Source: an uncultured Hungatella sp.
Lineage (GTDB): Bacteria; Bacillota; Clostridia; Lachnospirales; Lachnospiraceae
Reading direction: 5' to 3'
Assembly (NCBI GenBank): GCA_910585435.1
Contig: CAJUEJ010000033.1
Span: forward strand, 1-42,084
Length of the DNA: 42,084 bases
Position 1 is the stretch's first letter, and each line of letters opens with the position of its first letter. The notes beneath the pieces were generated by a model. That model was not told the DNA's origin. It saw only the letters and a list, made by a program, of their open reading frames with translations, and did no database searches. Position numbers and translations under genes: made by a program. Of this stretch, positions 16,814-24,327 are shown piece by piece.

Positions 16814-16822
16814 AAGTAAAAT
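16794..16822 (+). promoter_or_regulatory. consensus promoter upstream of hydF
   Basis: TTGACA and TAAAAT are separated by exactly 17 bases. Transcription would start near 16829, giving a leader of about 240 bases before hydF. Confidence 0.7.
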
Positions 16823-16978
16823 AATAAAGATTCCTGATAACTGCGTGGCGGGTGATCCTTACACAAAGAACAGGAGAGAAAGTAAAAATTATGCACTGAC
16901 ACAAGGAGATTCCGAGGTGGAAGCAGACAGGAGCATGGGCTTATGGCTTTATTTTCGTGCCCGGAATATGTTGATTGG

Positions 16979-17009
16979 TGCATCCTTTTTGAGGGTGCAT
17001 TTTTTATTT
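16979..17009 (+). terminator. terminator inside the hydF leader
   Basis: TGCATCC pairs with GGGTGCA (one G-T pair) across a 7-base loop and is followed by TTTTTTATTT. It lies 58 bases before the hydF start and after the promoter at 16794, so transcripts must read through it: a candidate attenuator. A 43-codon ORF (16935-17066) with weak ribosome site runs across it. Confidence 0.6.
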
Positions 17010-17066
17010 CATAGAAATTCTTTGTTCATGTGTGAAACTGTGTATGGGAAAGGGGAGGATATTTAG

Positions 17067-18326
17067 ATGGCATTGAATCAGACGCCGGCGGCGCAGCGGG
17101 TTCATATCGGCTTTTTTGGGAGACGGAATGCAGGAAAGTCCAGCTTGATGAATGCGGTTACCGGTCAGGAGCTTTCTGTGGTTTCGGATGTGAAGGGAAC
17201 GACCACGGATCCGGTGTACAAGACCATGGAGCTTTTGCCTCTGGGACCGGTGATGATGGTGGATACTCCTGGGATCGACGATGAGGGAGAACTGGGCAGC
17301 CAGAGAGTAAAAAAGAGCCGTCAGGTGTTAAATAAGACGGATATTGCCGTGCTGGTGGTGGATGCATCTGTGGGAGAGACGAAGGAGGATCAGAGGATGT
17401 TGGATCTGTTTCAGGAGAAACAGGTGCCCTATGTGGTAGTACACCACAAGGCGGATCTTCTGACAGACGTTCCAGCCGGATCAAAAGGGGCAGGCAAAAG
17501 AAAGCGGGATCTGGATTTATATGTCAGCTCAAAAACAGGAGTTGGAATTCAGGAGCTGAAGGATCGCCTTGCATCCATGAACTCTGAGGCAGAGGAAAAG
17601 GATCTTCTGGAAGGGCTGGTAAAGCCTGGGGATCTGGTGGTTCTGGTAACGCCTATTGACAAAGCGGCTCCCAAGGGACGTCTGATCCTGCCTCAGCAGC
17701 AGACTATCCGGGCTCTTCTGGATCACGGCTGTATCTGTGTGACGACCCGGGAAACGGAGCTTAAACAAACGTTGGAAAGGCTGGGGGAGAAGCCGGCTCT
17801 TGTGATTACAGACAGCCAGGCATTCGGCATGGTGTCTGCCATTGTGCCAGAGGATATTTTGCTTACCTCGTTTTCCATTATTTTTGCACGGTATAAGGGG
17901 AATCTGAAACAGGTAATAGAAGGGGTACGTGTTCTTGATCAGCTTCAAAATGGGGATAAAATCCTGATTAGCGAGGGCTGTACCCACCACCGGCAGTGCA
18001 ACGATATCGGGACTGTGAAGCTGCCTGGGTGGATACAGAGCTTTACAGGAAAAAAACTGGAGTTTTCCTACACATCCGGAACCGGATTTGAGGAGGATCT
18101 GACGCCCTATAAGCTGATTGTACACTGCGGCGGCTGTATGTTAAATGAGCGGGAGATGAAACACCGCCTGTCCTGTGCAAAGGATCAGGGAAAGGCCATG
18201 ACAAACTACGGAATCCTGATTGCCCATATCCACGGGATTTTAAAACGCAGTCTGGCTCCTTTCCCGGACATTGCTGCTCTTCTGGAGGATAAGGAGAGGA
18301 GTGCCGCGGTTCCGGAAAGGAATTAA
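17067..18326 (+). CDS. hydF: [FeFe]-hydrogenase H-cluster maturation GTPase HydF
   Basis: A 419-residue scaffold on which the 2Fe subcluster of [FeFe]-hydrogenase is assembled before transfer to HydA. The N-terminal GTPase has the P-loop GRRNAGKSS (18-26), the T-rich switch VKGTTTDPV and DTPG (66-69). The dimerisation domain is in the middle. The C-terminal cluster site is C305-x-H307 with C354-x-x-C357, exactly the HydF spacing. It starts with ATG although GGGGAGGATATTTAG lies just before. The transporter permease follows 4 bases after the stop, so hydF and the importer share a transcript. Confidence 0.95.
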   Translation: MALNQTPAAQRVHIGFFGRRNAGKSSLMNAVTGQELSVVSDVKGTTTDPVYKTMELLPLGPVMMVDTPGIDDEGELGSQRVKKSRQVLNKTDIAVLVVDASVGETKEDQRMLDLFQEKQVPYVVVHHKADLLTDVPAGSKGAGKRKRDLDLYVSSKTGVGIQELKDRLASMNSEAEEKDLLEGLVKPGDLVVLVTPIDKAAPKGRLILPQQQTIRALLDHGCICVTTRETELKQTLERLGEKPALVITDSQAFGMVSAIVPEDILLTSFSIIFARYKGNLKQVIEGVRVLDQLQNGDKILISEGCTHHRQCNDIGTVKLPGWIQSFTGKKLEFSYTSGTGFEEDLTPYKLIVHCGGCMLNEREMKHRLSCAKDQGKAMTNYGILIAHIHGILKRSLAPFPDIAALLEDKERSAAVPERN

Positions 18327-18330
18327 AAAA

Positions 18331-19116
18331 ATGAGTGACAGGGAAGGAAAAAACAGCCTGCGCCGGGGAATAAAAACCGCGGCCGGAATCCTTTTGCTTC
18401 TGGCAGTGTGGGAGGCAGCGGCAAAGACAGGGATCTGGAGTGCCTATGTGCTTCCGCCGCCTGTAAAGGTCATAAAGGCTCTGGCAGGAATGGCAGACAG
18501 CGGTGTCCTTTTTAAGCATATCGGAGTCAGCTTTAAGCGGGTGGCGGAAGGTTTTTTTATCGCCTTTGCCATGGCTATGGCCGGAGGCATAGTAGTCAGC
18601 CAGAAACCTTCTATAGAGGAGTATTACGGAGGCTTTCTGGAGTTTATGAGAAATGTCCCGCCCATCAGCCTGATTGCCCTTTTGATTCTGTGGTTTGGAA
18701 TCGGGGAGACATCAAAAATTATTATCATTGTGCTGGCCTCCTTTTTTCCCATGTATCTGAATATCCGGAAAGGGTTTGTATCTGGAAGCAGGAATCTTCT
18801 GGAGGTGGGAATGGTGTTTGGACTGAGCAGCTGGCAGAGCTTCTGCCGTATTATCCTGCCTTCTGCGGTTCCGGATATTCTGGTGGGGATGCGCATCGGG
18901 CTTGGGTACAGCTGGAGGGCCATCATCGGTGCGGAGATGATCGCGGCGGCAAGCGGGCTGGGATATCTGATTCTGGATGCCCAGCAGATGTCCAGGTCTG
19001 ACAAGGTTATTGCCGGAATCCTGACCATCGGAACGGTGGGGATTCTGTGTGATAAATTATTTTCTCTGGTTATCGGCAGGGTGGCGGATATATGGGAGGC
19101 TGGCGGCAGGGAATGA
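18331..19116 (+). CDS. ABC transporter permease, SsuC/TauC type
   Basis: A 261-residue inner-membrane permease with about six transmembrane segments. The N-terminal hallmark VWEAAAKTGIWSAYVLPPP and the EAA-like loop (GSRNLLEVGMVFGLSSWQSFCRIILPSAVPDILVGMRIG) are typical of importers for sulfonates, taurine, nitrate or thiamine precursors. The ATG at 18331 follows GGAAAGG. Its TGA overlaps the ATPase start by ATGA, showing translational coupling. Confidence 0.9.
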   Translation: MSDREGKNSLRRGIKTAAGILLLLAVWEAAAKTGIWSAYVLPPPVKVIKALAGMADSGVLFKHIGVSFKRVAEGFFIAFAMAMAGGIVVSQKPSIEEYYGGFLEFMRNVPPISLIALLILWFGIGETSKIIIIVLASFFPMYLNIRKGFVSGSRNLLEVGMVFGLSSWQSFCRIILPSAVPDILVGMRIGLGYSWRAIIGAEMIAAASGLGYLILDAQQMSRSDKVIAGILTIGTVGILCDKLFSLVIGRVADIWEAGGRE

Positions 19117-19913
19117 AAATTACAGATTTAAAGAAAGGGTATCAGGTGTCCGGCCATTTTCTTCCGGTTCTTAAGGGGCTGAATCTGGAGACAGAGGACC
19201 ATGGGATCACCGTGGTTTTGGGAAGAAGCGGCTGCGGCAAGACCACGCTTTTAAGGCTGGTGGCCGGGCTTGAGAAGGCGGATGGAGGGAGCATTCGGTG
19301 GGGAGATTGTGAAAACCATGATTCGGACTGTCAGAACAGCCACAAAACAGGGGTTATTTTTCAGGAGCCCAGGCTGATGCCCTGGCTGACCGTGGAGAAG
19401 AATATTTTATTTGGGGTACAGAAAAAGGGACGGGACGGCACAGAGGAGGAGAGGCTGAAACAGCTTCTTACACTGACCGGCCTCACCGGATTTGAGAAGG
19501 CGCGGCCTTCTCAGCTTTCCGGCGGAATGCGGCAGAGGGTGGCCCTGGCAAGGGCCCTGGCCTATGAGCCTGGGTATCTTCTGATGGATGAACCCTTTGC
19601 AGCCCTGGACTATTTTACCAGGGCGCAGATGCAGCAGGAGCTTTTAAATATTTACAGAATACAAAAAAAAGGAATTCTCTTTGTGACCCACAGTATCGAG
19701 GAGGCTTTGACAATAGGAACTCATATTGTGGTTCTGGAAGACGGAATCTGCGGGAGAGAGTACCATCTGGAGACCCTGGCCTTTCCCAGAGATTTGCTGT
19801 CCGGGGAGATGATTGGATTAAAACGGGAATTGGAGGAAACCATTAATGAAAAAAAGAATACTTGCACTGACACTTACACTGGCATTGGCAGCGGCATCCC
19901 TGGCAGGATGTAA
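19113..19913 (+). CDS. ABC transporter ATPase, SsuB/TauB type
   Basis: A 266-residue nucleotide-binding subunit. Walker A GRSGCGKTT, Q-loop FQEPRLMPWLTV, signature LSGGMRQR, Walker B YLLMDEPF and the switch His in FVTHS are all present, so it should be active. The start at 19113 overlaps the permease stop. The 3' end overlaps the binding-protein gene by 68 bases in another frame, longer than the usual 1-8 bases. Confidence 0.92.
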   Translation: MKITDLKKGYQVSGHFLPVLKGLNLETEDHGITVVLGRSGCGKTTLLRLVAGLEKADGGSIRWGDCENHDSDCQNSHKTGVIFQEPRLMPWLTVEKNILFGVQKKGRDGTEEERLKQLLTLTGLTGFEKARPSQLSGGMRQRVALARALAYEPGYLLMDEPFAALDYFTRAQMQQELLNIYRIQKKGILFVTHSIEEALTIGTHIVVLEDGICGREYHLETLAFPRDLLSGEMIGLKRELEETINEKKNTCTDTYTGIGSGIPGRM

Positions 19914-20961
19914 AGGACAAAACAGCGGCGAGGGAACCACCCAGGCACAGGCCGGGAATACGCAGGCTGGGGGAGAGGCTGAGGCAGAAGACGGAAGCGG
20001 TGAGGAGAATAAAACAGCCGGCAAAAACAGTGGGGAGACAGAAAACAATACGGAGCCGGCGAAGGATATGACGGCATCCATTCTGGCGGAGGAAAAGGGA
20101 GCCATTGCCGTGACCTATGTGAAATCGCCTTTGAATGTTCCATCCATCGTGGAGAAGGACCAGGGGATTTTTGCGGAGAGATTCAGGGAACTGGGGTACG
20201 GCGTGGAATACTCAGATTTGACCACAGGGCCGGAGCAGACCCAGGCTCTGGCTTCCGGAGATATTCAGTTTCTCTATGCCGTAGGCGCTACCTCTGTGAT
20301 TCTGGCGGCTTCCAATGATGCGGACATCAAGATTATCAGCACCTACAGCCGGTCTCCCAAGGCCTTCAAGCTGTTTGGAAGAGACGATTCCATCCAGTCT
20401 GCAGAGGATTTGAGAGGGAAAAAGGTGGCCGGCCCCAAGGGCACCATTCTCCATGAGCTTTTGGTGGCATATCTGGCAGAGGCAGGGATGACGGAAAATG
20501 ACATTGAATTTATGTCCATGGGAATTCCAGATTCCCAGGCAGCCCTGGCAGGAGGAAGCGTGGATGCGGCACTGCTGGCAGGGCCGGTGGCCTACAACAT
20601 GGAGAAGGACGGATTCCCGGTGATTACAGACGGAACGGGCCTGACAGAGGCCACCATCGTAGTGGCTGCCAGCGGTGACTATCTTGACAGCCATCCTGAG
20701 GAGGCAAAAGCTTTCCTGGAGGCACAGAAGCAGGTCCTTACGTTTATCAATGAAAACCAGGATGCTGCTATGGAGGCTGCGGCAGAGGAAACGGAGCTGA
20801 CTATAGATGCGGTGAAGGAAATGTATCCCATGTATGATTTTGACATGACAATCCGGGATTCTGATATAGAAGCCATGAAAAAAACCGTTGTTTTTATGAA
20901 GGATAACGGGATGATTGAAAATGATGTGGACATCGAAGGGCTGATTTGGAAGGCAGAGTAG
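19846..20961 (+). CDS. ABC substrate-binding lipoprotein, sulfonate/nitrate/taurine (NMT1-like) type
   Basis: A 371-residue lipoprotein. The signal peptide ends in the lipobox LAGC with C22 as the lipidated residue. A low-complexity Gly/Glu/Thr linker (about 23-75) would hold it away from the membrane. The NMT1/SsuA-like fold follows, with VTYVKSPLNVPSIVEKDQGIFAE, SGDIQFLYAVGATSV, LRGKKVAGPKGTI and ALLAGPVAY. The family brings in aliphatic sulfonates, taurine, nitrate or thiamine precursors. The location between hydF and hydE and near metY and cysK favours an organosulfur ligand, which is inference. The ribosome site TTGGAGGAAACC lies inside the ATPase gene. Confidence 0.88.
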   Translation: MKKRILALTLTLALAAASLAGCKGQNSGEGTTQAQAGNTQAGGEAEAEDGSGEENKTAGKNSGETENNTEPAKDMTASILAEEKGAIAVTYVKSPLNVPSIVEKDQGIFAERFRELGYGVEYSDLTTGPEQTQALASGDIQFLYAVGATSVILAASNDADIKIISTYSRSPKAFKLFGRDDSIQSAEDLRGKKVAGPKGTILHELLVAYLAEAGMTENDIEFMSMGIPDSQAALAGGSVDAALLAGPVAYNMEKDGFPVITDGTGLTEATIVVAASGDYLDSHPEEAKAFLEAQKQVLTFINENQDAAMEAAAEETELTIDAVKEMYPMYDFDMTIRDSDIEAMKKTVVFMKDNGMIENDVDIEGLIWKAE

Positions 20962-20979
20962 AGGCGGCCGGCAGAGGGG

Positions 20980-21101
20980 AGATGTCTGCTGGGCAGTGGG
21001 AAAGAGCTGCGGAAGCAGGGAAGGTGCTGATTGGACAGCAGAAAGAGTTGTGGAAGCAGGGAAGGTGCTGATTGAGCGGCGGAAAGAGCTGCGGAAGCAG
21101 A
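20980..21101 (+). repeat. 41-bp tandem repeat upstream of hydE
   Basis: Units start at 21000, 21041 and 21082, with the motif GAAAGAGCTGCGGAAGCAGG followed by GAAGGTGCTGATTG. The third unit is half-length, and a half unit precedes the first. The period is not a multiple of three, so it is not a protein repeat. It lies between the binding-protein stop and the hydE start. Confidence 0.85.
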
Positions 21102-21130
21102 AAAGACACGGATTTAGGAAGGCAGGAATC

Positions 21131-22168
21131 ATGATAAGGAAGGCAGTGGAAAAATTGATTGGCAATCAGCCTATGTCAAAGGAGGATTTTCTGGAAATCC
21201 TTTCCGGCTATGGAGACAGGGCTTGGACGGAGCTTTTGAGGGAGGAGGCCGTAAAAGTCAGGAAGAGGCATTACGGACTCAAGGTCTTTACCAGGGGGCT
21301 GATTGAATTTACCAACTACTGTAAAAATAATTGCTATTACTGCGGAATCCGCAAAGGCAATTCCCATGCGGTACGTTACCGCCTTACAGAGGAAGAAATC
21401 CTGGGATGCTGCGAGGAAGGGCACAGGCTGGGCTTTCGCACCTTTGTGCTTCAGGGCGGAGAGGACCCTTTTTATACGGATGAGAAGATGGTGGGAATCA
21501 TCCGGAAAATAAAGGAAACATATCCGGACTGCGCCCTGACCCTTTCTCTGGGAGAAAAGTCTTATGAGAGCTACCGCCTGTTTCGGGAGGCAGGGGCGGA
21601 CCGGTATCTTCTGCGCCACGAAACGGCAGATGAGGCCCATTACCGGCTGCTTCATCCCCTGTCCATGAGCCTTGCACACCGCAGACAGTGCCTTTATGAC
21701 TTAAAGGCATTAGGCTATCAGACCGGTGCAGGCATGATGACAGGCAGTCCGGGACAGACCATGGAGACACTGGCAGAGGACCTTATGTTTCTCCAGGAGC
21801 TTCAGCCGGAGATGGCGGGAGTAGGCCCCTTTATCCCTCATCACGATACCTGCTTTGCCGGGGAACCGGCAGGAAGTGTGGAGCTGACCCTATACCTCCT
21901 GTCGGTTATCCGCCTTCTGCTTCCCAGAGTGCTTCTTCCAGCCACCACGGCGCTGGGGACTCTGGACCCTCTTGGAAGAGAGAAGGGGCTGGCCGCAGGA
22001 GCCAACGTAGTGATGCCTAATTTATCTCCAGTGAGAGACAGGAAAAAGTATGAGCTGTATGACAATAAGATTTGTACCGGAGAGGAATCCGCCCAGTGTC
22101 TGGAATGCCTGGAGCGCAGGATAGAGGCGGCAGGCTATGAGATGGTTTCGGAGCGAGGGGATTTTTAA
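21131..22168 (+). CDS. hydE: [FeFe]-hydrogenase H-cluster radical-SAM maturase HydE
   Basis: A 345-residue radical S-adenosylmethionine enzyme that acts on the iron-cysteine-CO-CN synthon made by HydG, in building the dithiomethylamine-bridged 2Fe unit. The [4Fe-4S] site is C64-x3-C68-x2-C71 (NYCKNNCYYCGI), followed by LQGGEDPFYTDEKM and the HydE-type LLRHETADEAHYRLLHP and GSPGQTMETL. The ATG at 21131 follows AGGAAGG; the open frame upstream comes from the tandem repeats. It is 169 bases behind the importer, probably in the same operon. hydG is not in the window. Confidence 0.95.
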   Translation: MIRKAVEKLIGNQPMSKEDFLEILSGYGDRAWTELLREEAVKVRKRHYGLKVFTRGLIEFTNYCKNNCYYCGIRKGNSHAVRYRLTEEEILGCCEEGHRLGFRTFVLQGGEDPFYTDEKMVGIIRKIKETYPDCALTLSLGEKSYESYRLFREAGADRYLLRHETADEAHYRLLHPLSMSLAHRRQCLYDLKALGYQTGAGMMTGSPGQTMETLAEDLMFLQELQPEMAGVGPFIPHHDTCFAGEPAGSVELTLYLLSVIRLLLPRVLLPATTALGTLDPLGREKGLAAGANVVMPNLSPVRDRKKYELYDNKICTGEESAQCLECLERRIEAAGYEMVSERGDF

Positions 22169-22176
22169 TAAACCTA

Positions 22177-22205
22177 TTGACATAGTAGGAAAATAGGTGT
22201 ATGAT
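22177..22205 (+). promoter_or_regulatory. full-consensus promoter after hydE
   Basis: TTGACA and TATGAT are spaced by 17 bases. It would start a roughly 490-base leader before metY. Confidence 0.7.
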
Positions 22206-22269
22206 GTCAGCATCAGATTTGAGAAGAACAAAATGGATGTGTTTATCCAGAGTCCGGGAGGTAGAATCA

Positions 22270-22413
22270 TGACGGTTTATCGTATGGCTGTGACAGATAA
22301 TAGCATGTGGTGTTGTCGAATGCCAGTCTCCCGGGCATATGATATGGCCAGTGTCTTGCGGAAATTAAAGTGGATTCAGTATTCGCTGTTTCCGCCCTCT
22401 GCAAGCCTGTAAA
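22270..22413 (+). CDS. possible 47-residue leader peptide
   Basis: An ATG lies 8 bases after GGGAGG and opens 47 codons starting MTVYRMAVTDNSMWCCRMP. It lies in the metY leader between promoter and terminator, and its 3' half runs into the palindromic repeat at 22348. It could be a leader peptide or a truncated gene; no homology was recognised. Confidence 0.3.
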
Positions 22414-22509
22414 GCTGGATGTAGGCATTACTACACCATTGCTTTGCAGACCCACAGGCATATTTGATGTTTTATCTGGTTTACCTTTATGAAATGTAAG
22501 CCAGACAAG
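22348..22509. repeat. palindromic repeat, degenerate copy
   Basis: This is the same design as the element at 38327: left arm CAGTGTCTTGCGGAAATT, a core CCCTCTGCA-GCCTG-AAAGCT-GA-GTAGGCA, then ACTACACCATTGCTTTGCAGAC on the far side. The right arm is worn (GTTTACCTTTATGAAATGTAAG). Identity to the 38-kb copy is clear in the core and weaker in the arms. Confidence 0.7.
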
Positions 22510-22567
22510 ACATGAAGTGTTTGACTGTGCAGGCATCTGACAAAAAGTCATATTAAAATGGAAAAGC

Positions 22568-22606
22568 CCGGAAGCTTAGACTTAGATGAAAGCTTCCGGT
22601 TTTTTT
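22568..22606 (+). terminator. strong terminator in the metY leader
   Basis: A perfect 10-bp stem CCGGAAGCTT / AAGCTTCCGG is followed by seven T residues, 100 bases before metY. Confidence 0.85.
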
Positions 22607-22705
22607 ATTGCAGGCCTATGTTTGTGTTACAGGCATGGGCAGGATACTTCTTAAATCGAAGGTTTCAGCCATATTATTACGATGCAGGACAAAGGAGAGA
22701 ACATT

Positions 22706-23989
22706 ATGAGCAATTACAGATTTGAAACGCTTCAGCTTCATGTAGGACAGGAAGAGCCTGACCCGGCCACAGATTCCAGGGCGGTACCGATTTATCAGAC
22801 CACTTCTTATGTATTCCGCAACTGCGCCCATGCGGCGGCACGGTTCGGCCTGGCAGATGCAGGCAACATTTACGGACGTTTGACCAATTCCACCCAGGAG
22901 GTTCTGGAAAAAAGGATGGCGGCCCTGGAGGGCGGTGTGGCTGCTCTGGCTCTGGCGTCGGGAGCGGCGGCGATTACATACACCCTTCAGGCCCTGGCTC
23001 AGGACGGAGGCCATATTGTTGCACAGAAGACCATATACGGCGGCAGCTACAATCTTCTGGAGCATACTCTGCCTCATTATGGAATCACCACTACATTTGT
23101 AGATGCTCATAATTTAAAGGAGGTGGAGGCTGCCATCCGGCCGGATACCCGGGCGGTTTATCTGGAGACCCTGGGCAATCCCAACAGCGATATTCCGGAT
23201 ATAGATGCCATTGCCGCAATCGCCCATTCCCACGGCCTGCCGCTGGTAATTGACAATACCTTCGGCACTCCCTATCTGATTCGCCCCATAGAACACGGCG
23301 CGGATATTGTGGTTCACTCCGCCACTAAATTTATCGGAGGCCACGGCACCACGTTAGGGGGCATTATCGTGGATTCCGGTAAGTTTGACTGGAAGGCCGG
23401 TAAAAAATACGGCGCCATCGCCCAACCCAATCCCAGCTATCACGGAGTCTCCTTTGCAGATGCGGCAGGGCCGGCGGCCTTTGTGACTTACATCCGGGCC
23501 ATTCTGCTTCGGGATACGGGGGCAGCCATTTCTCCTTTTAACGCGTTTCTGCTTTTACAGGGAGTGGAGACACTTTCCCTTCGTCTGGACCGTCACGCGG
23601 AAAATACGAAAAAGGTTGTGGAGTTCCTTTCCCGTCATCCTAAGGTGGCGCGGGTGAATCACCCCTCTCTGCCGGACCATCCAGACCATGAACTGTACCA
23701 GAGATATTTTCCTCACGGCGGGGCATCTATTTTCACGTTCGAGATAAAAGGCGGCCAGGAGGAAGCCCATCAGTTTATTGACCATTTAAAGATATTTTCT
23801 CTGCTGGCAAATGTGGCGGATGTGAAGAGCCTTGTGATTCATCCTGCTACCACCACCCATTCCCAGCTGACCGCTCAGGAACTTAAGGAGCAGGGCATCC
23901 GGCCCAATACCATCCGTCTTTCCATCGGGACGGAGCATATTGACGATATTCTTGAGGATCTGGAGCTTGGTTTTGCCGCCGTAGAATAA
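22706..23989 (+). CDS. metY: O-acetylhomoserine sulfhydrylase
   Basis: A 427-residue PLP enzyme of the Cys/Met metabolism family. It makes homocysteine from O-acetylhomoserine and sulfide. N-terminal FETLQLHVGQEEPDPATDSRAVPIYQTTSYVF and the PLP-lysine K208 in SATKFIGGHGTTLGG mark the long sulfhydrylase subtype rather than cystathionine synthase, and 427 residues fits that subtype. The start ATG 22706 follows AAAGGAGAG; an upstream in-frame ATG at 22682 has no ribosome site. With cysK next door it forms a sulfide-assimilation pair. Confidence 0.92.
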   Translation: MSNYRFETLQLHVGQEEPDPATDSRAVPIYQTTSYVFRNCAHAAARFGLADAGNIYGRLTNSTQEVLEKRMAALEGGVAALALASGAAAITYTLQALAQDGGHIVAQKTIYGGSYNLLEHTLPHYGITTTFVDAHNLKEVEAAIRPDTRAVYLETLGNPNSDIPDIDAIAAIAHSHGLPLVIDNTFGTPYLIRPIEHGADIVVHSATKFIGGHGTTLGGIIVDSGKFDWKAGKKYGAIAQPNPSYHGVSFADAAGPAAFVTYIRAILLRDTGAAISPFNAFLLLQGVETLSLRLDRHAENTKKVVEFLSRHPKVARVNHPSLPDHPDHELYQRYFPHGGASIFTFEIKGGQEEAHQFIDHLKIFSLLANVADVKSLVIHPATTTHSQLTAQELKEQGIRPNTIRLSIGTEHIDDILEDLELGFAAVE

Positions 23990-24006
23990 AATATGGGTTC
24001 ACAGGC

Positions 24007-24232
24007 AATGTCGCTTAGTTAAGGTCCGCCGAGTGAGGAACTTATGTTGTTGTCTCCCGGGCACGCTCGCGCTACGTGAAGAGCATAGCGGTACATAAGG
24101 CGCCAAAAGACAGCGCCTAAGTACCGATGGTCTTCAAGTACCCTGGAGACAACAACATAAGTCCCTCACCCGGCTGCGTTATCGTAGAGGGGTAAGTGTT
24201 ATCTAATTGACATTACCCTGTGGACAGTAACA
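24007..24232. repeat. large imperfect palindrome between metY and cysK
   Basis: The left arm GTGAGGAACTTATGTTGTTG and the following TCTCC pair with the right arm GGAGACAACAACATAAGT plus CCCTCAC. Outer parts (AATGTC / GACATT) and the inner hairpin (CGGTACATAAGGCGC / GCGCCTAAGTACCG around a 9-base loop) also pair. The whole spans about 225 bases. It shares overall architecture but not sequence with the 167-190 bp palindromes. Confidence 0.8.
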
Positions 24233-24327
24233 AATATGGATGATACCATGAGAAATTGTGTCAGTAAGGTATACAACAGAGTTTTTTTCAGGTAAAATAT
24301 AGCATATTATACAAGGAGGAATTTGAA

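Noticed and set aside
21000..21101. CRISPR array from the 41-bp repeats
   Set aside because: No spacers; simple tandem repeat.
20212..21165. 317-codon antisense frame opposite the binding-protein gene and the 41-bp repeats
   Set aside because: Extended by the tandem repeats; no family, no ribosome site.
22205..22705. S-box (SAM) riboswitch or T-box before metY
   Set aside because: Neither the S-box opening motif nor the T-box GGTGGNACCGCG motif could be found.
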